Origin: Pseudoalteromonas phenolica
GTDB lineage: Bacteria > Pseudomonadota > Gammaproteobacteria > Enterobacterales > Alteromonadaceae
NCBI RefSeq assembly: GCF_001444405.1
Contig: NZ_CP013188.1
Span: 434,001-498,000 of the forward strand
Length of the DNA stretch: 64,000 nt
Direction of reading: 5' to 3'
Shown: positions 1 through 6,900 of the stretch, one piece after another
Numbering within the stretch: position 1 is the stretch's first letter
How the letters are laid out: every line of letters starts with the position of its first letter
Position numbers and translations under genes: made by a program
Notes under the pieces: model-generated
Databases searched by the model: none
Told to the model about the DNA's origin: nothing
The model's input: the letters and a program-made list of their open reading frames with translations, nothing else

Positions 1-376
1 AAATACCAGCAATAATAGAAAATGCAGTCACTTGTTCGGGAAAGAGCATACTCAAAGGCAAAGTGGCGATCCCTCTAAGTGTACAAATTACTGAAATGGT
101 AATGATGGCTGGTTTTAACATCGGCATTTTTCTGATCACCCCAGCGCCAGACAAACAAAAAATGGCGGTTGCAACAAATAGCAGTGATACCAAAGTTGTT
201 TCTAAGGCTGCACGCCAAGGTGCTGATTTAGAGAGTTCAATGAGAGCTTCAGGTGCCATTTGTGCACGATAACACTCTGGACCTAGCATAATACAAGACA
301 TATGAGACAGAGCTGTGAAAAGGGCAAGTACTGCGACGCTTATCAGCAAAATTGCCCCTGAAGAGTTTTTTTTCAT
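1..376 (-). CDS. Hypothetical polytopic membrane protein (partial, runs off left edge)
   Basis: Not recognised. Reading leftward from an ATG at 376 the frame stays open to the window edge, so only the first ~125 residues are present. The N-terminus is MKKNSSG followed by a hydrophobic segment (about residues 8-26). A short loop contains two Cys (C28, C35). Further hydrophobic segments lie at about 60-80, 88-110 and from 117 on, so it is an integral membrane protein with at least four helices. Upstream AAGGA lies somewhat far (about 12 nt) from the ATG. The next gene (443-655) is on the same strand. No function is claimed; coding status is inferred from the open frame and regular membrane pattern. 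Confidence 0.6.
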   Translation of the reverse strand, partial: MKKNSSGAILLISVAVLALFTALSHMSCIMLGPECYRAQMAPEALIELSKSAPWRAALETTLVSLLFVATAIFCLSGAGVIRKMPMLKPAIITISVICTLRGIATLPLSMLFPEQVTAFSIIAGI

Positions 377-442
377 TTTAAGGCTAGTTCCTTTTATCAT
401 AAATGATAATTAAGACACAGGCTAAATGTAAGCGTCTCAATG

Positions 443-655
443 TCATGACAGTTCAATACTCTGTGGTGTCTTCGTTTTAGATTTAAAAGCTTCAATTAAA
501 GGCATAACCCCATCTTCTTTGCCTAAAATCAATAGCAGCAATAACAGCCCTCCAGGTAACAAGATAAGTTTCAGGATTGGCCCTAGTACATAGCTGTAAA
601 AGCCAATAAAAGGTAAAAAAATACATGCGCCAATAATGCGAAAAAATAAGTCCAT
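443..655 (-). CDS. Small membrane protein, divergent from TetR regulator
   Basis: A 70-residue protein from the ATG at 655 (MDLFFRIIG...), preceded by GGAG at good spacing. An upstream in-frame ATG at 715 would read through the operator region and has no ribosome site, so it is rejected. The protein is mostly hydrophobic: about residues 5-25 and 28-46 form two membrane segments, followed by a short charged tail. Family not recognised. It is divergent from the TetR gene at 775, and the intergenic DNA holds two palindromes, so it is very likely the gene the TetR protein represses. Role unknown. Confidence 0.65.
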   Translation of the reverse strand: MDLFFRIIGACIFLPFIGFYSYVLGPILKLILLPGGLLLLLLILGKEDGVMPLIEAFKSKTKTPQSIELS

Positions 656-674
656 TGTAATCTCCAAATAAAAT

Positions 675-686
675 TGAGCGTGCTCA
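675..686. promoter_or_regulatory. Probable TetR operator, imperfect palindrome O1
   Basis: TGAGCGTGCTCA is a palindrome with a mismatch only in the central base pair. It lies 20 bp upstream of the small membrane protein start and shares TGAGCG/CGCTCA half-sites with the perfect palindrome at 694-709. The centres are 21 bp apart, two helical turns, as expected for two repressor dimers bound on one face. That the TetR protein binds here is inferred. Confidence 0.6.
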
Positions 687-693
687 TAATAAT

Positions 694-709
694 ATTGAGC
701 GCGCTCAAT
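694..709. promoter_or_regulatory. Probable TetR operator, perfect 16-bp palindrome O2
   Basis: ATTGAGCGCGCTCAAT is a perfect 16-bp palindrome between the divergent TetR gene and small membrane protein gene. It repeats the half-site of 675-686. TetR-family proteins classically bind such palindromes in the intergenic region and repress both directions; the assignment to this regulator rests on position. Confidence 0.65.
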
Positions 710-774
710 TATCAATAAAAACTTGGCATTTTTTTACAAAATTGCTTTAATGCTGCGTGCATTAAGGAGGTAGG

Positions 775-1302
775 GTGTCAAAACGAGAGCAAACAAGATC
801 GCGGATCTTATCGGCTGCATGGCAGCTTTTCACTGAAAATGGCTATGAGAAAACGAGTACTAGAGATATTTCGTCAGCGGCAGGCGTTGCAACGGGTACA
901 GTTTTTAGTCACTTCCCAAATAAGCTAGATTTACTCAAATCAGGTCTTGAAACCAAATTAAATAATTTGTTGATTGAGACGGCTAAGTCTGACGCTTCAA
1001 CAACACCCGTTGATAGACTTCTACATTTTGCATCAGCTTTGTATCCGTTTTACTTATCTCAACGAGAGTTTAGTAAAGTCTTATTTAAAGAAATTTTATG
1101 GCAAAGTCAGTCACTTGACCCACAGTTGAATGCTTTTAAACACCAACTGGTTTTTGGAAATGAGCAAAAGTTGGCGTATGCAGATGTGCTAATGGACGTG
1201 TATTTTATGACATTGCTGGCTGGGTTAAATGATAACTCTGAGGATGAGGAGTCTCTCATTACAAAGTTAGAAGAAAAGCTTAAATTTATTTCTACAAGGT
1301 AA
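775..1302 (+). CDS. TetR/AcrR family transcriptional regulator
   Basis: 175 residues from a GTG at 775 with an excellent AAGGAGG at 764-770. The N-terminal 50 residues form a TetR helix-turn-helix: REQTRSRILSAAWQLF, then GYEKTSTRDISSAAGVATGT and FSHFPNKLDLL, matching the family pattern (..AA..LF...G...T....IA..AGVA.GT.Y.HF..K..L). The remaining all-helical part would bind an unknown ligand. It probably represses itself and the divergent small membrane protein through the palindromes at 675-686 and 694-709. The ligand cannot be predicted. Confidence 0.9.
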   Translation: MSKREQTRSRILSAAWQLFTENGYEKTSTRDISSAAGVATGTVFSHFPNKLDLLKSGLETKLNNLLIETAKSDASTTPVDRLLHFASALYPFYLSQREFSKVLFKEILWQSQSLDPQLNAFKHQLVFGNEQKLAYADVLMDVYFMTLLAGLNDNSEDEESLITKLEEKLKFISTR

Positions 1303-1395
1303 CTGAGTGCGCCCCTTTTATATAAGAGACGCGAGTTAGTCTATATCTTTAAATAACAGCTATTAAAAACGCTTAAAGATCTAAATATCAAGACA

Positions 1396-1794
1396 CTAGA
1401 TCTTAAAAAACTGCACAGATTGATACCCACTGTTGGTGATGTGTATTTCTAATGGTTCATTGTTTAATACTGACTTTTTGATACCCAAACTAAGCATTTG
1501 AAGATCTTTGAGCACCTCAGGTGCTACGTCACCACCTTTATAAACGGGAAACTTCGCAACCCAAACGCCTGCTTTATTTTTCTTTAAGAGCATCACTTCA
1601 CCTTGTAAGCCCTCATACACTTTTTGATCTATCAGATATTGGTGAACTTGTTCAGCAATTGGCTTATCAACGCTTGAAGTTTCATACACAAAAGACGCAT
1701 TACCATGCTGTAAATTACTAAAATTATTACTTAATACAATCGCACCGACTACAAATACTATAATTGATATAAATACAAGAATGGTTTTAATCAC
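1396..1794 (-). CDS. Membrane-anchored hypothetical protein
   Basis: 132 residues from a GTG at 1794 (MIKTILVFIS...), with AGG about 9 nt upstream. One N-terminal hydrophobic segment (about residues 3-22) would anchor or export the protein; the remaining ~105 residues are soluble and probably periplasmic. No catalytic motif or Cys is visible and the family is not recognised. It is convergent with the TetR gene and on the same strand as the chemotaxis receptor upstream of it, from which a hairpin at 1880-1905 separates it. Confidence 0.6.
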   Translation of the reverse strand: MIKTILVFISIIVFVVGAIVLSNNFSNLQHGNASFVYETSSVDKPIAEQVHQYLIDQKVYEGLQGEVMLLKKNKAGVWVAKFPVYKGGDVAPEVLKDLQMLSLGIKKSVLNNEPLEIHITNSGYQSVQFFKI

Positions 1795-1879
1795 GTTATT
1801 AACCTAATAAAAAGCTGATAAATATCTATTTTAAATGATTACCAAGTATTGGCTATAAATTGGAGACTAACCCACTAAA

Positions 1880-1905
1880 TTCAATGCTGAATGAACAGCA
1901 TTGAA
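1880..1905 (-). terminator. Hairpin downstream of the MCP gene, possible terminator
   Basis: A perfect 10-bp stem TTCAATGCTG / CAGCATTGAA with a 6-nt loop, 40 bp beyond the stop of the minus-strand receptor gene. On the minus strand it is followed only by TTTAG, so the U-tract is weak. Confidence 0.45.
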
Positions 1906-1944
1906 AGTATAGGTGTTAAGTTGCTTAACCATAAAAGTGAGTCT

Positions 1945-3573
1945 TTAAACTTTAAATTTACTGATGTCTTTCTCTAATTCATTGGAGATGTTTTTCAGAT
2001 TTTGACTGGTTTGCGCATTTTCAGAGGCACTGTTGGCCACGCTCTTGATGCTGGTTGTGATTTGGTTGATATTTTCAGCGACTTCATTCGCAACGGTTGT
2101 TTGCTCCTCGGTAGAAGTCGATATGACAATATTCAGATCTGCAATTTCCGAGATTGCTGAGGTTATCTTTTGAATTGACTCGGCTGACCCCGCAGCGATG
2201 GAAACGCTTTTCTCTGTTTGATTTGCAGCTTGCTCCATACTGTCAACAGTGCGCTTTGAGGCATCTTGCAGTGATACAATCATTTCGCTGATTTGCTCAG
2301 TTGCTTTTTGTGTGTTGTGCGCCAACTGTCTCACCTCATCAGCAACAACGGCAAAACCTCGACCGGACTCTCCGGCTCGGGCGGCTTCAATAGCAGCGTT
2401 TAACGCTAGCAAGTTAGTTTGCTCGGCAACACTTTGAATGATCTGGACGACGCTGTTAATTTCGTTAGTTTTACCACTTAATAAGTCTATATCGCTTTTA
2501 GTTTGGTTGAGTAGTTCATGCAACTGATTAATGGCTTGGATATTGTCCTGAACACTGTGCAATCCTGCTTGAGCTAGCGCATCCGATTCATTGGCTTTTT
2601 GTGAAGTGGTAACCGCGGTATCGGCAACGCCTTTTATAGCTGCACTCATTTGAGTAATAGCGGTAGCTAACATGGTTGTTTGTTGCTCTTGTTGTTCCGT
2701 ACTGTTGGCAATAGACAAGCTGTTTTCAGATAGTCCCTCAGTTTGAGAGCGCAAGTTAATAACAAGACTGAGCAGCTCAGTTATCAATGCATTAAAGTGA
2801 GACAGCATGGTATTCACGCTTGAAGCGGTTTGCGCAAATTCATCATCGCCATTTTCATTAACACGCATAGTGAGATCTGTGTTGTTTGCAATACTTGCCA
2901 TTACTTGATTTATGTTATTTAACGGTAGTGTTATTGAGCGATTTATGGCAACTGCTAAGAAAATTACAATAATAAACAGAATGATGCACACAGTGACTAA
3001 AATCATTTTCTCTTTTTGATAATCTGCAGCGGCTTGATCTGAAAATTGTTGAGAAGTATTAAGCTGAAGATCAATGAGTGCATTCAAGCTTGAACTAAAG
3101 GGGTCAAATGTATCATAGAGTTCTTTGACGAACTGTTGTGAAGATGCCGATAAAGCTTTGTCAGACCTCAATAAAGATTTATATTTTTCTACTTGTGCCT
3201 TTACATTATCAAATAGTGCTTCACTATTTCTGATTAGCCTAGATTCTTCAGGCGTCAATTCTGTTTGAAGATAAGCACTCCACTGAGAAGATGCTAGGCT
3301 TTCAGCATCACTTATCGAGTCTAATAATTCAGATTTAGACATTAATCCTGCATTATACTTATGCAGGTTGTCCACGATACTAACTGCGTAGTTATCAGAT
3401 ACGACCTTGATTTGTTTAAGAGGAACAACTCTGTCGTTGTTAATACTCTGAATTCCAGCCACCAAATTACCAGTGAGAATAAGTGTAACAGCAGCGAGTA
3501 AGAGAAAGGCGATGCAAGGAAGAGCAACAAGCAAAATTAAACGTGATCTGACAGAAAGTTGGTTTAAGTACAT
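1945..3573 (-). CDS. Methyl-accepting chemotaxis protein
   Basis: 542 residues. It has a transmembrane segment at about residues 13-34, a periplasmic helical ligand domain (about 35-190, of the 4-helix-bundle/MCP N-terminal type), a second membrane segment (about 190-210) and a HAMP domain with ITLPLNNI. The cytoplasmic domain carries the invariant hairpin tip EQTNLLALNAAIEAARAGE, which binds CheA/CheW. It has no C-terminal CheR-binding pentapeptide. It aligns throughout with the receptor at 13333-14958, including the start (MYLNQLSVRSRLI versus MINSLTVQSRLI), so the two are paralogues. Ligand unknown. No chemotaxis genes adjoin it. Confidence 0.95.
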   Translation of the reverse strand: MYLNQLSVRSRLILLVALPCIAFLLLAAVTLILTGNLVAGIQSINNDRVVPLKQIKVVSDNYAVSIVDNLHKYNAGLMSKSELLDSISDAESLASSQWSAYLQTELTPEESRLIRNSEALFDNVKAQVEKYKSLLRSDKALSASSQQFVKELYDTFDPFSSSLNALIDLQLNTSQQFSDQAAADYQKEKMILVTVCIILFIIVIFLAVAINRSITLPLNNINQVMASIANNTDLTMRVNENGDDEFAQTASSVNTMLSHFNALITELLSLVINLRSQTEGLSENSLSIANSTEQQEQQTTMLATAITQMSAAIKGVADTAVTTSQKANESDALAQAGLHSVQDNIQAINQLHELLNQTKSDIDLLSGKTNEINSVVQIIQSVAEQTNLLALNAAIEAARAGESGRGFAVVADEVRQLAHNTQKATEQISEMIVSLQDASKRTVDSMEQAANQTEKSVSIAAGSAESIQKITSAISEIADLNIVISTSTEEQTTVANEVAENINQITTSIKSVANSASENAQTSQNLKNISNELEKDISKFKV

Positions 3574-3892
3574 CTTTTTACATCCAAACTTATTTATTCA
3601 ATAAGTATTATTGAGTTTTAAAAAATTTCTACATATTTTTTATTTTAAATTTTTTATTTTTCATACTTATTGCAAGAAAATCTTCATCTTGCTTTTTAGC
3701 TGAGTAAATAAGAAAAATGATAAAAGCTAATCCCTCGGAGTATCCTGAAACTTTATGAGCGCCATTGAAACTGGCTGCTCTAAATAGTTACTGGCGATAA
3801 CCCTGCAAATTACATTGTTTTTTGATATGCCTTTTGGAGCGTGACTTCAATAGTCGCTTTTAAAAGGCATTATCCTTTCAACTGGTTTATCA
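3574..3892. other. 319-bp intergenic region with a long hairpin
   Basis: No credible gene. The part next to the receptor start is extremely AT-rich and contains a 7-bp inverted repeat TCAATAA/TTATTGA at 3598-3614, perhaps a regulator site. At 3827-3870 there is a 44-nt hairpin: a perfect 9-bp outer stem ATGCCTTTT/AAAAGGCAT and further inner pairing (AGCG/CGCT, ACT/AGT). It lies 22 bp beyond the stop of the minus-strand reductase gene and could end its transcript, although no U-tract follows. No riboswitch motif was recognised. Confidence 0.5.
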
Positions 3893-4405
3893 CTATTTTA
3901 ATAGTGCCGAAAAATGTGTGATTTGTTGCTTGGGTAGAGTAAATGATTTACTGCAATCTAAATGTAAAAGCTCTGTCATGTGGATATCGAAATAGTGGAA
4001 AACTTTCTCGAAGAAACCAGCAAAAACAGGACAGACATCTTTGCTGGCAGAAGTCGTCAATACAAATCCTTGTTTATCTTTAAGCCCTTTACCTATGTGT
4101 TTAATCTCCGGGTTTTCAGTCAGCTCAGTGATACGGTCAATTAAGCGCTTCATATTAGAAGTGACACCATGCCAATAAACCGGAGATGCAAAAACAATAT
4201 TGTCTGCCCATGCTAATGCGTCAGCAATATCATAAAAATCATCCCGACTATAGAAGTTGTGATAATTATAATCGGCATAATTATGTGAGTCTAAGTTGAA
4301 GTAGCGTGTATGTGTTTCATCAAGTTGTGACCTTACAGCCTGAGTGAGTTGATATGTGTTACCTGTTTGATTTGCGCTTGAGAAAAGTATGATTGTGTTA
4401 GCCAT
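3893..4405 (-). CDS. Flavodoxin-fold NAD(P)H-dependent oxidoreductase
   Basis: 170 residues from the ATG at 4405 (MANTIILFSSANQTGNTYQL), which has AAGGACGG upstream; a longer frame from 4435 would add ten residues without a ribosome site. The N-terminal strand plus SSANQTGNT resembles the FMN phosphate-binding loop of the NADPH-dependent FMN reductase/flavodoxin-like family. FASPVYWHGVTSNMKRLIDR is the typical second flavin-binding segment (P-Y-W-x-G...K...DR). It would be a cytosolic FMN enzyme reducing quinones, flavins or metals; the substrate is unknown. A SoxR-box-like promoter directly upstream suggests induction by redox-active compounds. Confidence 0.85.
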   Translation of the reverse strand: MANTIILFSSANQTGNTYQLTQAVRSQLDETHTRYFNLDSHNYADYNYHNFYSRDDFYDIADALAWADNIVFASPVYWHGVTSNMKRLIDRITELTENPEIKHIGKGLKDKQGFVLTTSASKDVCPVFAGFFEKVFHYFDIHMTELLHLDCSKSFTLPKQQITHFSALLK

Positions 4406-4437
4406 TATAGACCGTCCTTTTGGATTGAATGGCATGA

Positions 4438-4468
4438 AGCTTAAAATCTCAACTTAACTTGAGGTAAA
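4438..4468 (-). promoter_or_regulatory. SoxR/MerR-type promoter of the FMN reductase gene
   Basis: On the minus strand, TTTACC (4468-4463) and TAAGCT (4443-4438) are separated by 19 bp, the elongated spacer typical of MerR-family promoters. The spacer holds CCTCAAGTTAAGTTGAGA, matching 16 of 18 bases of the SoxR box CCTCAAGTTAACTTGAGG. A near-identical promoter lies at 18345-18375. The regulator itself is not in the window; it could be SoxR or another MerR protein with the same box. Confidence 0.7.
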
Positions 4469-4558
4469 GCTTTTTATTACTTTTTGTCAGCTTGGTATGA
4501 AGTTTGAGTTTTATATAAGAACTAAAAATGAAACTTAACAGTTCAAAAGGTGATCAAA

Positions 4559-6220
4559 ATGGCGAAATTATTCGGAGTTTATTGTGCATCTGGGCTGACG
4601 CAACAACATGATTTTATTATTGAAAAATTTAAGTTAGAAGAAAAAAATCATGTTGATGGTCAGTTTAATTCAGTTCATGAAAGCACTCTATTTATGGCGA
4701 CGCTCGACTATCAAACTTTTGGACCTAGCGCTTTTTTGCAAACAAGTTCGCAATTTGCAACGCTTATAGGCCACCCGCTTTTGTCTTCCGATAGAGTGAG
4801 AGACTTAGATACCCTAAATAAAAATTATACCGATAACATGTTGAAATCATGTGAAGGTGCATTTTGTATGGCTCGATATAACAATCAAACAAACTGTTTG
4901 GATATTGCAACAGATGCACTTGGGATCCGTCCTTTCTATTATATGAGTTTCGAAGGGGCATTCATCTTTAGTACACAGTTTAGTTTGTTAAAAGAGCTTG
5001 GTATTGCCCTTACTTGTAACAAAGAAGGTATGATGGAGTATGCGACATTGGGTTATTACCTGTTTGATCATACGCATTATGAAGAGATTGCGTGTATTCA
5101 GCCTGGTCATCGCGTGCAAGCATCAAGTTTAGGAGTAAGAAAAACTCAATATTTTGATTGGTGCGCACTGGCTAAGGTAGGAGAATATTATGAAGGTGCT
5201 TTAGAGGGATTAAAGCAAGACTTAGATAATAACGTTGATAAATATTTGGGTAATGATAAACATGTTTTAACCACGCTTTCCGGTGGCCTTGACTCAAGAC
5301 TTATCGCTTGTTTATTGAAACGTAGAAATTTAAATATTTCCGCTTTAAATTTTTCTGAGAGTAAAACACAAGACTTATATTGTGCTCAAGCTTTTGCTGA
5401 TAGCCAAAATATTAATCTTGATGTCATCAAGATTAAGGACACGCAAGCGAAAACAGTTGAAGATAGGTTGGGCAAACATTGGCGAAATGGTACTCATCCT
5501 GATTATTATCGTGTAACTCGTCCTGGGCTATCATGGTCAGGGAATGGCGGTAGTGTCGGGCTAGGTGTTATTTATTATTCAGAAAAAGTGTATCAAGCAG
5601 CTTTAACTCGAGATGTTGAACATTTAGCCGATGCATATCTATCTCAACAGTTCGCTTACATACCTAAATCGATTATCCGCGGCGCTGAAGGAATGCAAAA
5701 GACGCTTAAATCTAACGTAATACGTTCATTGCAAAAGTTTGGTGATTTGCCTTTAGACAAGGCATATTATCTGTTTTTACTGCTCAATGAGCAACATCAT
5801 CACTTAGCGATCCCATTTGATAAAGTTGATGATTACCAAATGGATTTTTGTTTACCTTTTCACTCATGGAAAGTATTGCGTCATGTGTTATCTCAGCCTA
5901 TTTCAAGAGTCAGAAAGCACCGTTTTTATCATGACTTTTTACAGTATGCATTTCCAGAAGCTTTGAGTGCACCTTGGCAAGCTTACCCTGAACATCTTCC
6001 ATGTACCTTGCCGACAGAAGGTGATGATCAATGGCACATGAAGCGACCTAACCAATTTAGTCCAACTAAAGTATATGGGCTTTTATTTAGTTTAATGTTC
6101 AGTCAACACAAACGTGTCATAAATATTCCGTCCTTTAGTGCTTTTGCTGTGCTGCATAGTTTGGGTTTAAAGGTATACAACGATAAGTTGAAAATGGTGG
6201 AGAATATTTTGAAATGGTAA
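4559..6220 (+). CDS. Asparagine synthase-like protein lacking the amidotransferase Cys
   Basis: 553 residues from the ATG at 4559, with AAAGG eight nt upstream. An in-frame GTG at 4550 is less likely. The N-terminal half (about 1-200) has the class-II glutamine amidotransferase fold (DALGIRPFYYMSFEGAFIFSTQ resembles AsnB 'D..GI.PLY' and 'FAS'). The protein starts MAKLFGVYC rather than MCG, so the nucleophilic Cys2 for glutamine hydrolysis is absent. The C-terminal half is an ATP-pyrophosphatase domain with the PP-loop SGGLDSR at about 241-247. AMP-forming amide or ring closure using an internal amine, as in lasso-peptide cyclases or beta-lactam synthetase, is therefore more plausible than asparagine synthesis. 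No precursor peptide, protease or transporter adjoins it. Substrate unknown. Confidence 0.8.
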   Translation: MAKLFGVYCASGLTQQHDFIIEKFKLEEKNHVDGQFNSVHESTLFMATLDYQTFGPSAFLQTSSQFATLIGHPLLSSDRVRDLDTLNKNYTDNMLKSCEGAFCMARYNNQTNCLDIATDALGIRPFYYMSFEGAFIFSTQFSLLKELGIALTCNKEGMMEYATLGYYLFDHTHYEEIACIQPGHRVQASSLGVRKTQYFDWCALAKVGEYYEGALEGLKQDLDNNVDKYLGNDKHVLTTLSGGLDSRLIACLLKRRNLNISALNFSESKTQDLYCAQAFADSQNINLDVIKIKDTQAKTVEDRLGKHWRNGTHPDYYRVTRPGLSWSGNGGSVGLGVIYYSEKVYQAALTRDVEHLADAYLSQQFAYIPKSIIRGAEGMQKTLKSNVIRSLQKFGDLPLDKAYYLFLLLNEQHHHLAIPFDKVDDYQMDFCLPFHSWKVLRHVLSQPISRVRKHRFYHDFLQYAFPEALSAPWQAYPEHLPCTLPTEGDDQWHMKRPNQFSPTKVYGLLFSLMFSQHKRVINIPSFSAFAVLHSLGLKVYNDKLKMVENILKW

Positions 6221-6227
6221 CTGTATT

Positions 6228-6436
6228 ATACCAACTCTCAAGAATACTGAATCATTTTGAGGGACTAAAGCTGCGGCTAACCGCGTTAATACTCCTCATT
6301 TAGAACAACTAAATAGCAAAATTTTCGCCTTGCCTACAGGGATGTAGGGACCTCGGAAATAGCAGGATGCATGAGCGGTGTTAACGACAAACTTTCCTGG
6401 CCTCAAAATAGATCACTTAATTAAGAGGGTTGGTAT
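6228..6436. mobile_element. MITE-like intergenic repeat with imperfect terminal inverted repeats
   Basis: A 209-bp non-coding block bounded by perfect ATACCAAC / GTTGGTAT. The inverted similarity continues about 40 bp inward on both sides (CTC..., then GA-TCATTTTGAGG versus the complement of CCTCAAAATAGATCA). No transposase is encoded and no second copy was seen in the window. The structure fits a non-autonomous miniature element or dispersed intergenic repeat; calling it mobile is inference. Confidence 0.6.
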
Positions 6437-6475
6437 GAGAACTATCATGAAATTTTAAAAAATAGCGCATTTGCC

Positions 6476-6853
6476 CTAATCTGGATTAACGCGCCATGGT
6501 GGATTTAATCTATTTTCGCCAGCCCAATAGAGTTTGATCTTATTGTTTGATGGGTCATACAGCACGGCTTCACGCCATAAGTAACGCTCATCGGTTGGCA
6601 GTTGCTCGAATTTAATGCCTTTCACTTGCAACTCGGCAACCCACTCATCTAATTGTTCATGCTCAAAATAAATAGTGGTGCCATTATTAAAGCCATACTC
6701 TTCCAAAGACAGAGAAAAAGTTGCTTCACCTTCAGGGCACATGAACCTTGCATAGTGTGGGGTGTCGACTATCAATTTAAAGCCAAGCGTTTGGTAAAAT
6801 TCTACGGCCATAGGCATATTCTTAACTGGCAGCGTAACCTGATTTAAATTCAC
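6476..6853 (-). CDS. VOC family (glyoxalase/dioxygenase-fold) protein
   Basis: 125 residues from a GTG at 6853 (MNLNQVTLPVKNM), with AGGA upstream. The N-terminal pattern 'TLPVKNMPMAVEFYQTLGF' and the C-terminal 'LYDPSNNKIKLYWAGENR' are typical of the vicinal-oxygen-chelate fold, two beta-alpha-beta-beta-beta modules that usually hold a divalent metal. Residues such as E near 'TIYFEHEQ' could be ligands. It is a single-domain cytosolic protein. Members include glyoxalases, antibiotic-binding proteins and dioxygenases; nothing here decides which. It is on the same strand as the ABC1 kinase-like gene, separated by the region after its stop. Confidence 0.85.
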   Translation of the reverse strand: MNLNQVTLPVKNMPMAVEFYQTLGFKLIVDTPHYARFMCPEGEATFSLSLEEYGFNNGTTIYFEHEQLDEWVAELQVKGIKFEQLPTDERYLWREAVLYDPSNNKIKLYWAGENRLNPPWRVNPD

Positions 6854-6900
6854 AGGGTATTCCTTTTGATAGTAGCTATTACCTCATGCTACACCGAGAG

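Noticed and set aside
63..272. Plus-strand 69-codon frame in the first 300 bp
   Set aside because: It is antisense to the partial membrane-protein gene, which has a start codon and continuous membrane segments.
1373..1406. AAGATCTA/TAGATCTT hairpin across the stop of the 1396 gene
   Set aside because: Short stem overlapping coding sequence with a T-run only several bases away; too weak to call a terminator.
3574..3700. Looked for a cyclic-di-GMP riboswitch upstream of the chemoreceptor
   Set aside because: The conserved GEMM core and tetraloop-receptor sequences are absent on either strand.
4528..4611. 27-codon frame (MKLNSSKGDQN...) overlapping the start of the asparagine-synthase-like gene, considered as a precursor peptide
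   Set aside because: No ribosome site and it overlaps the enzyme gene by 53 bp; no protease recognition or core-peptide features.
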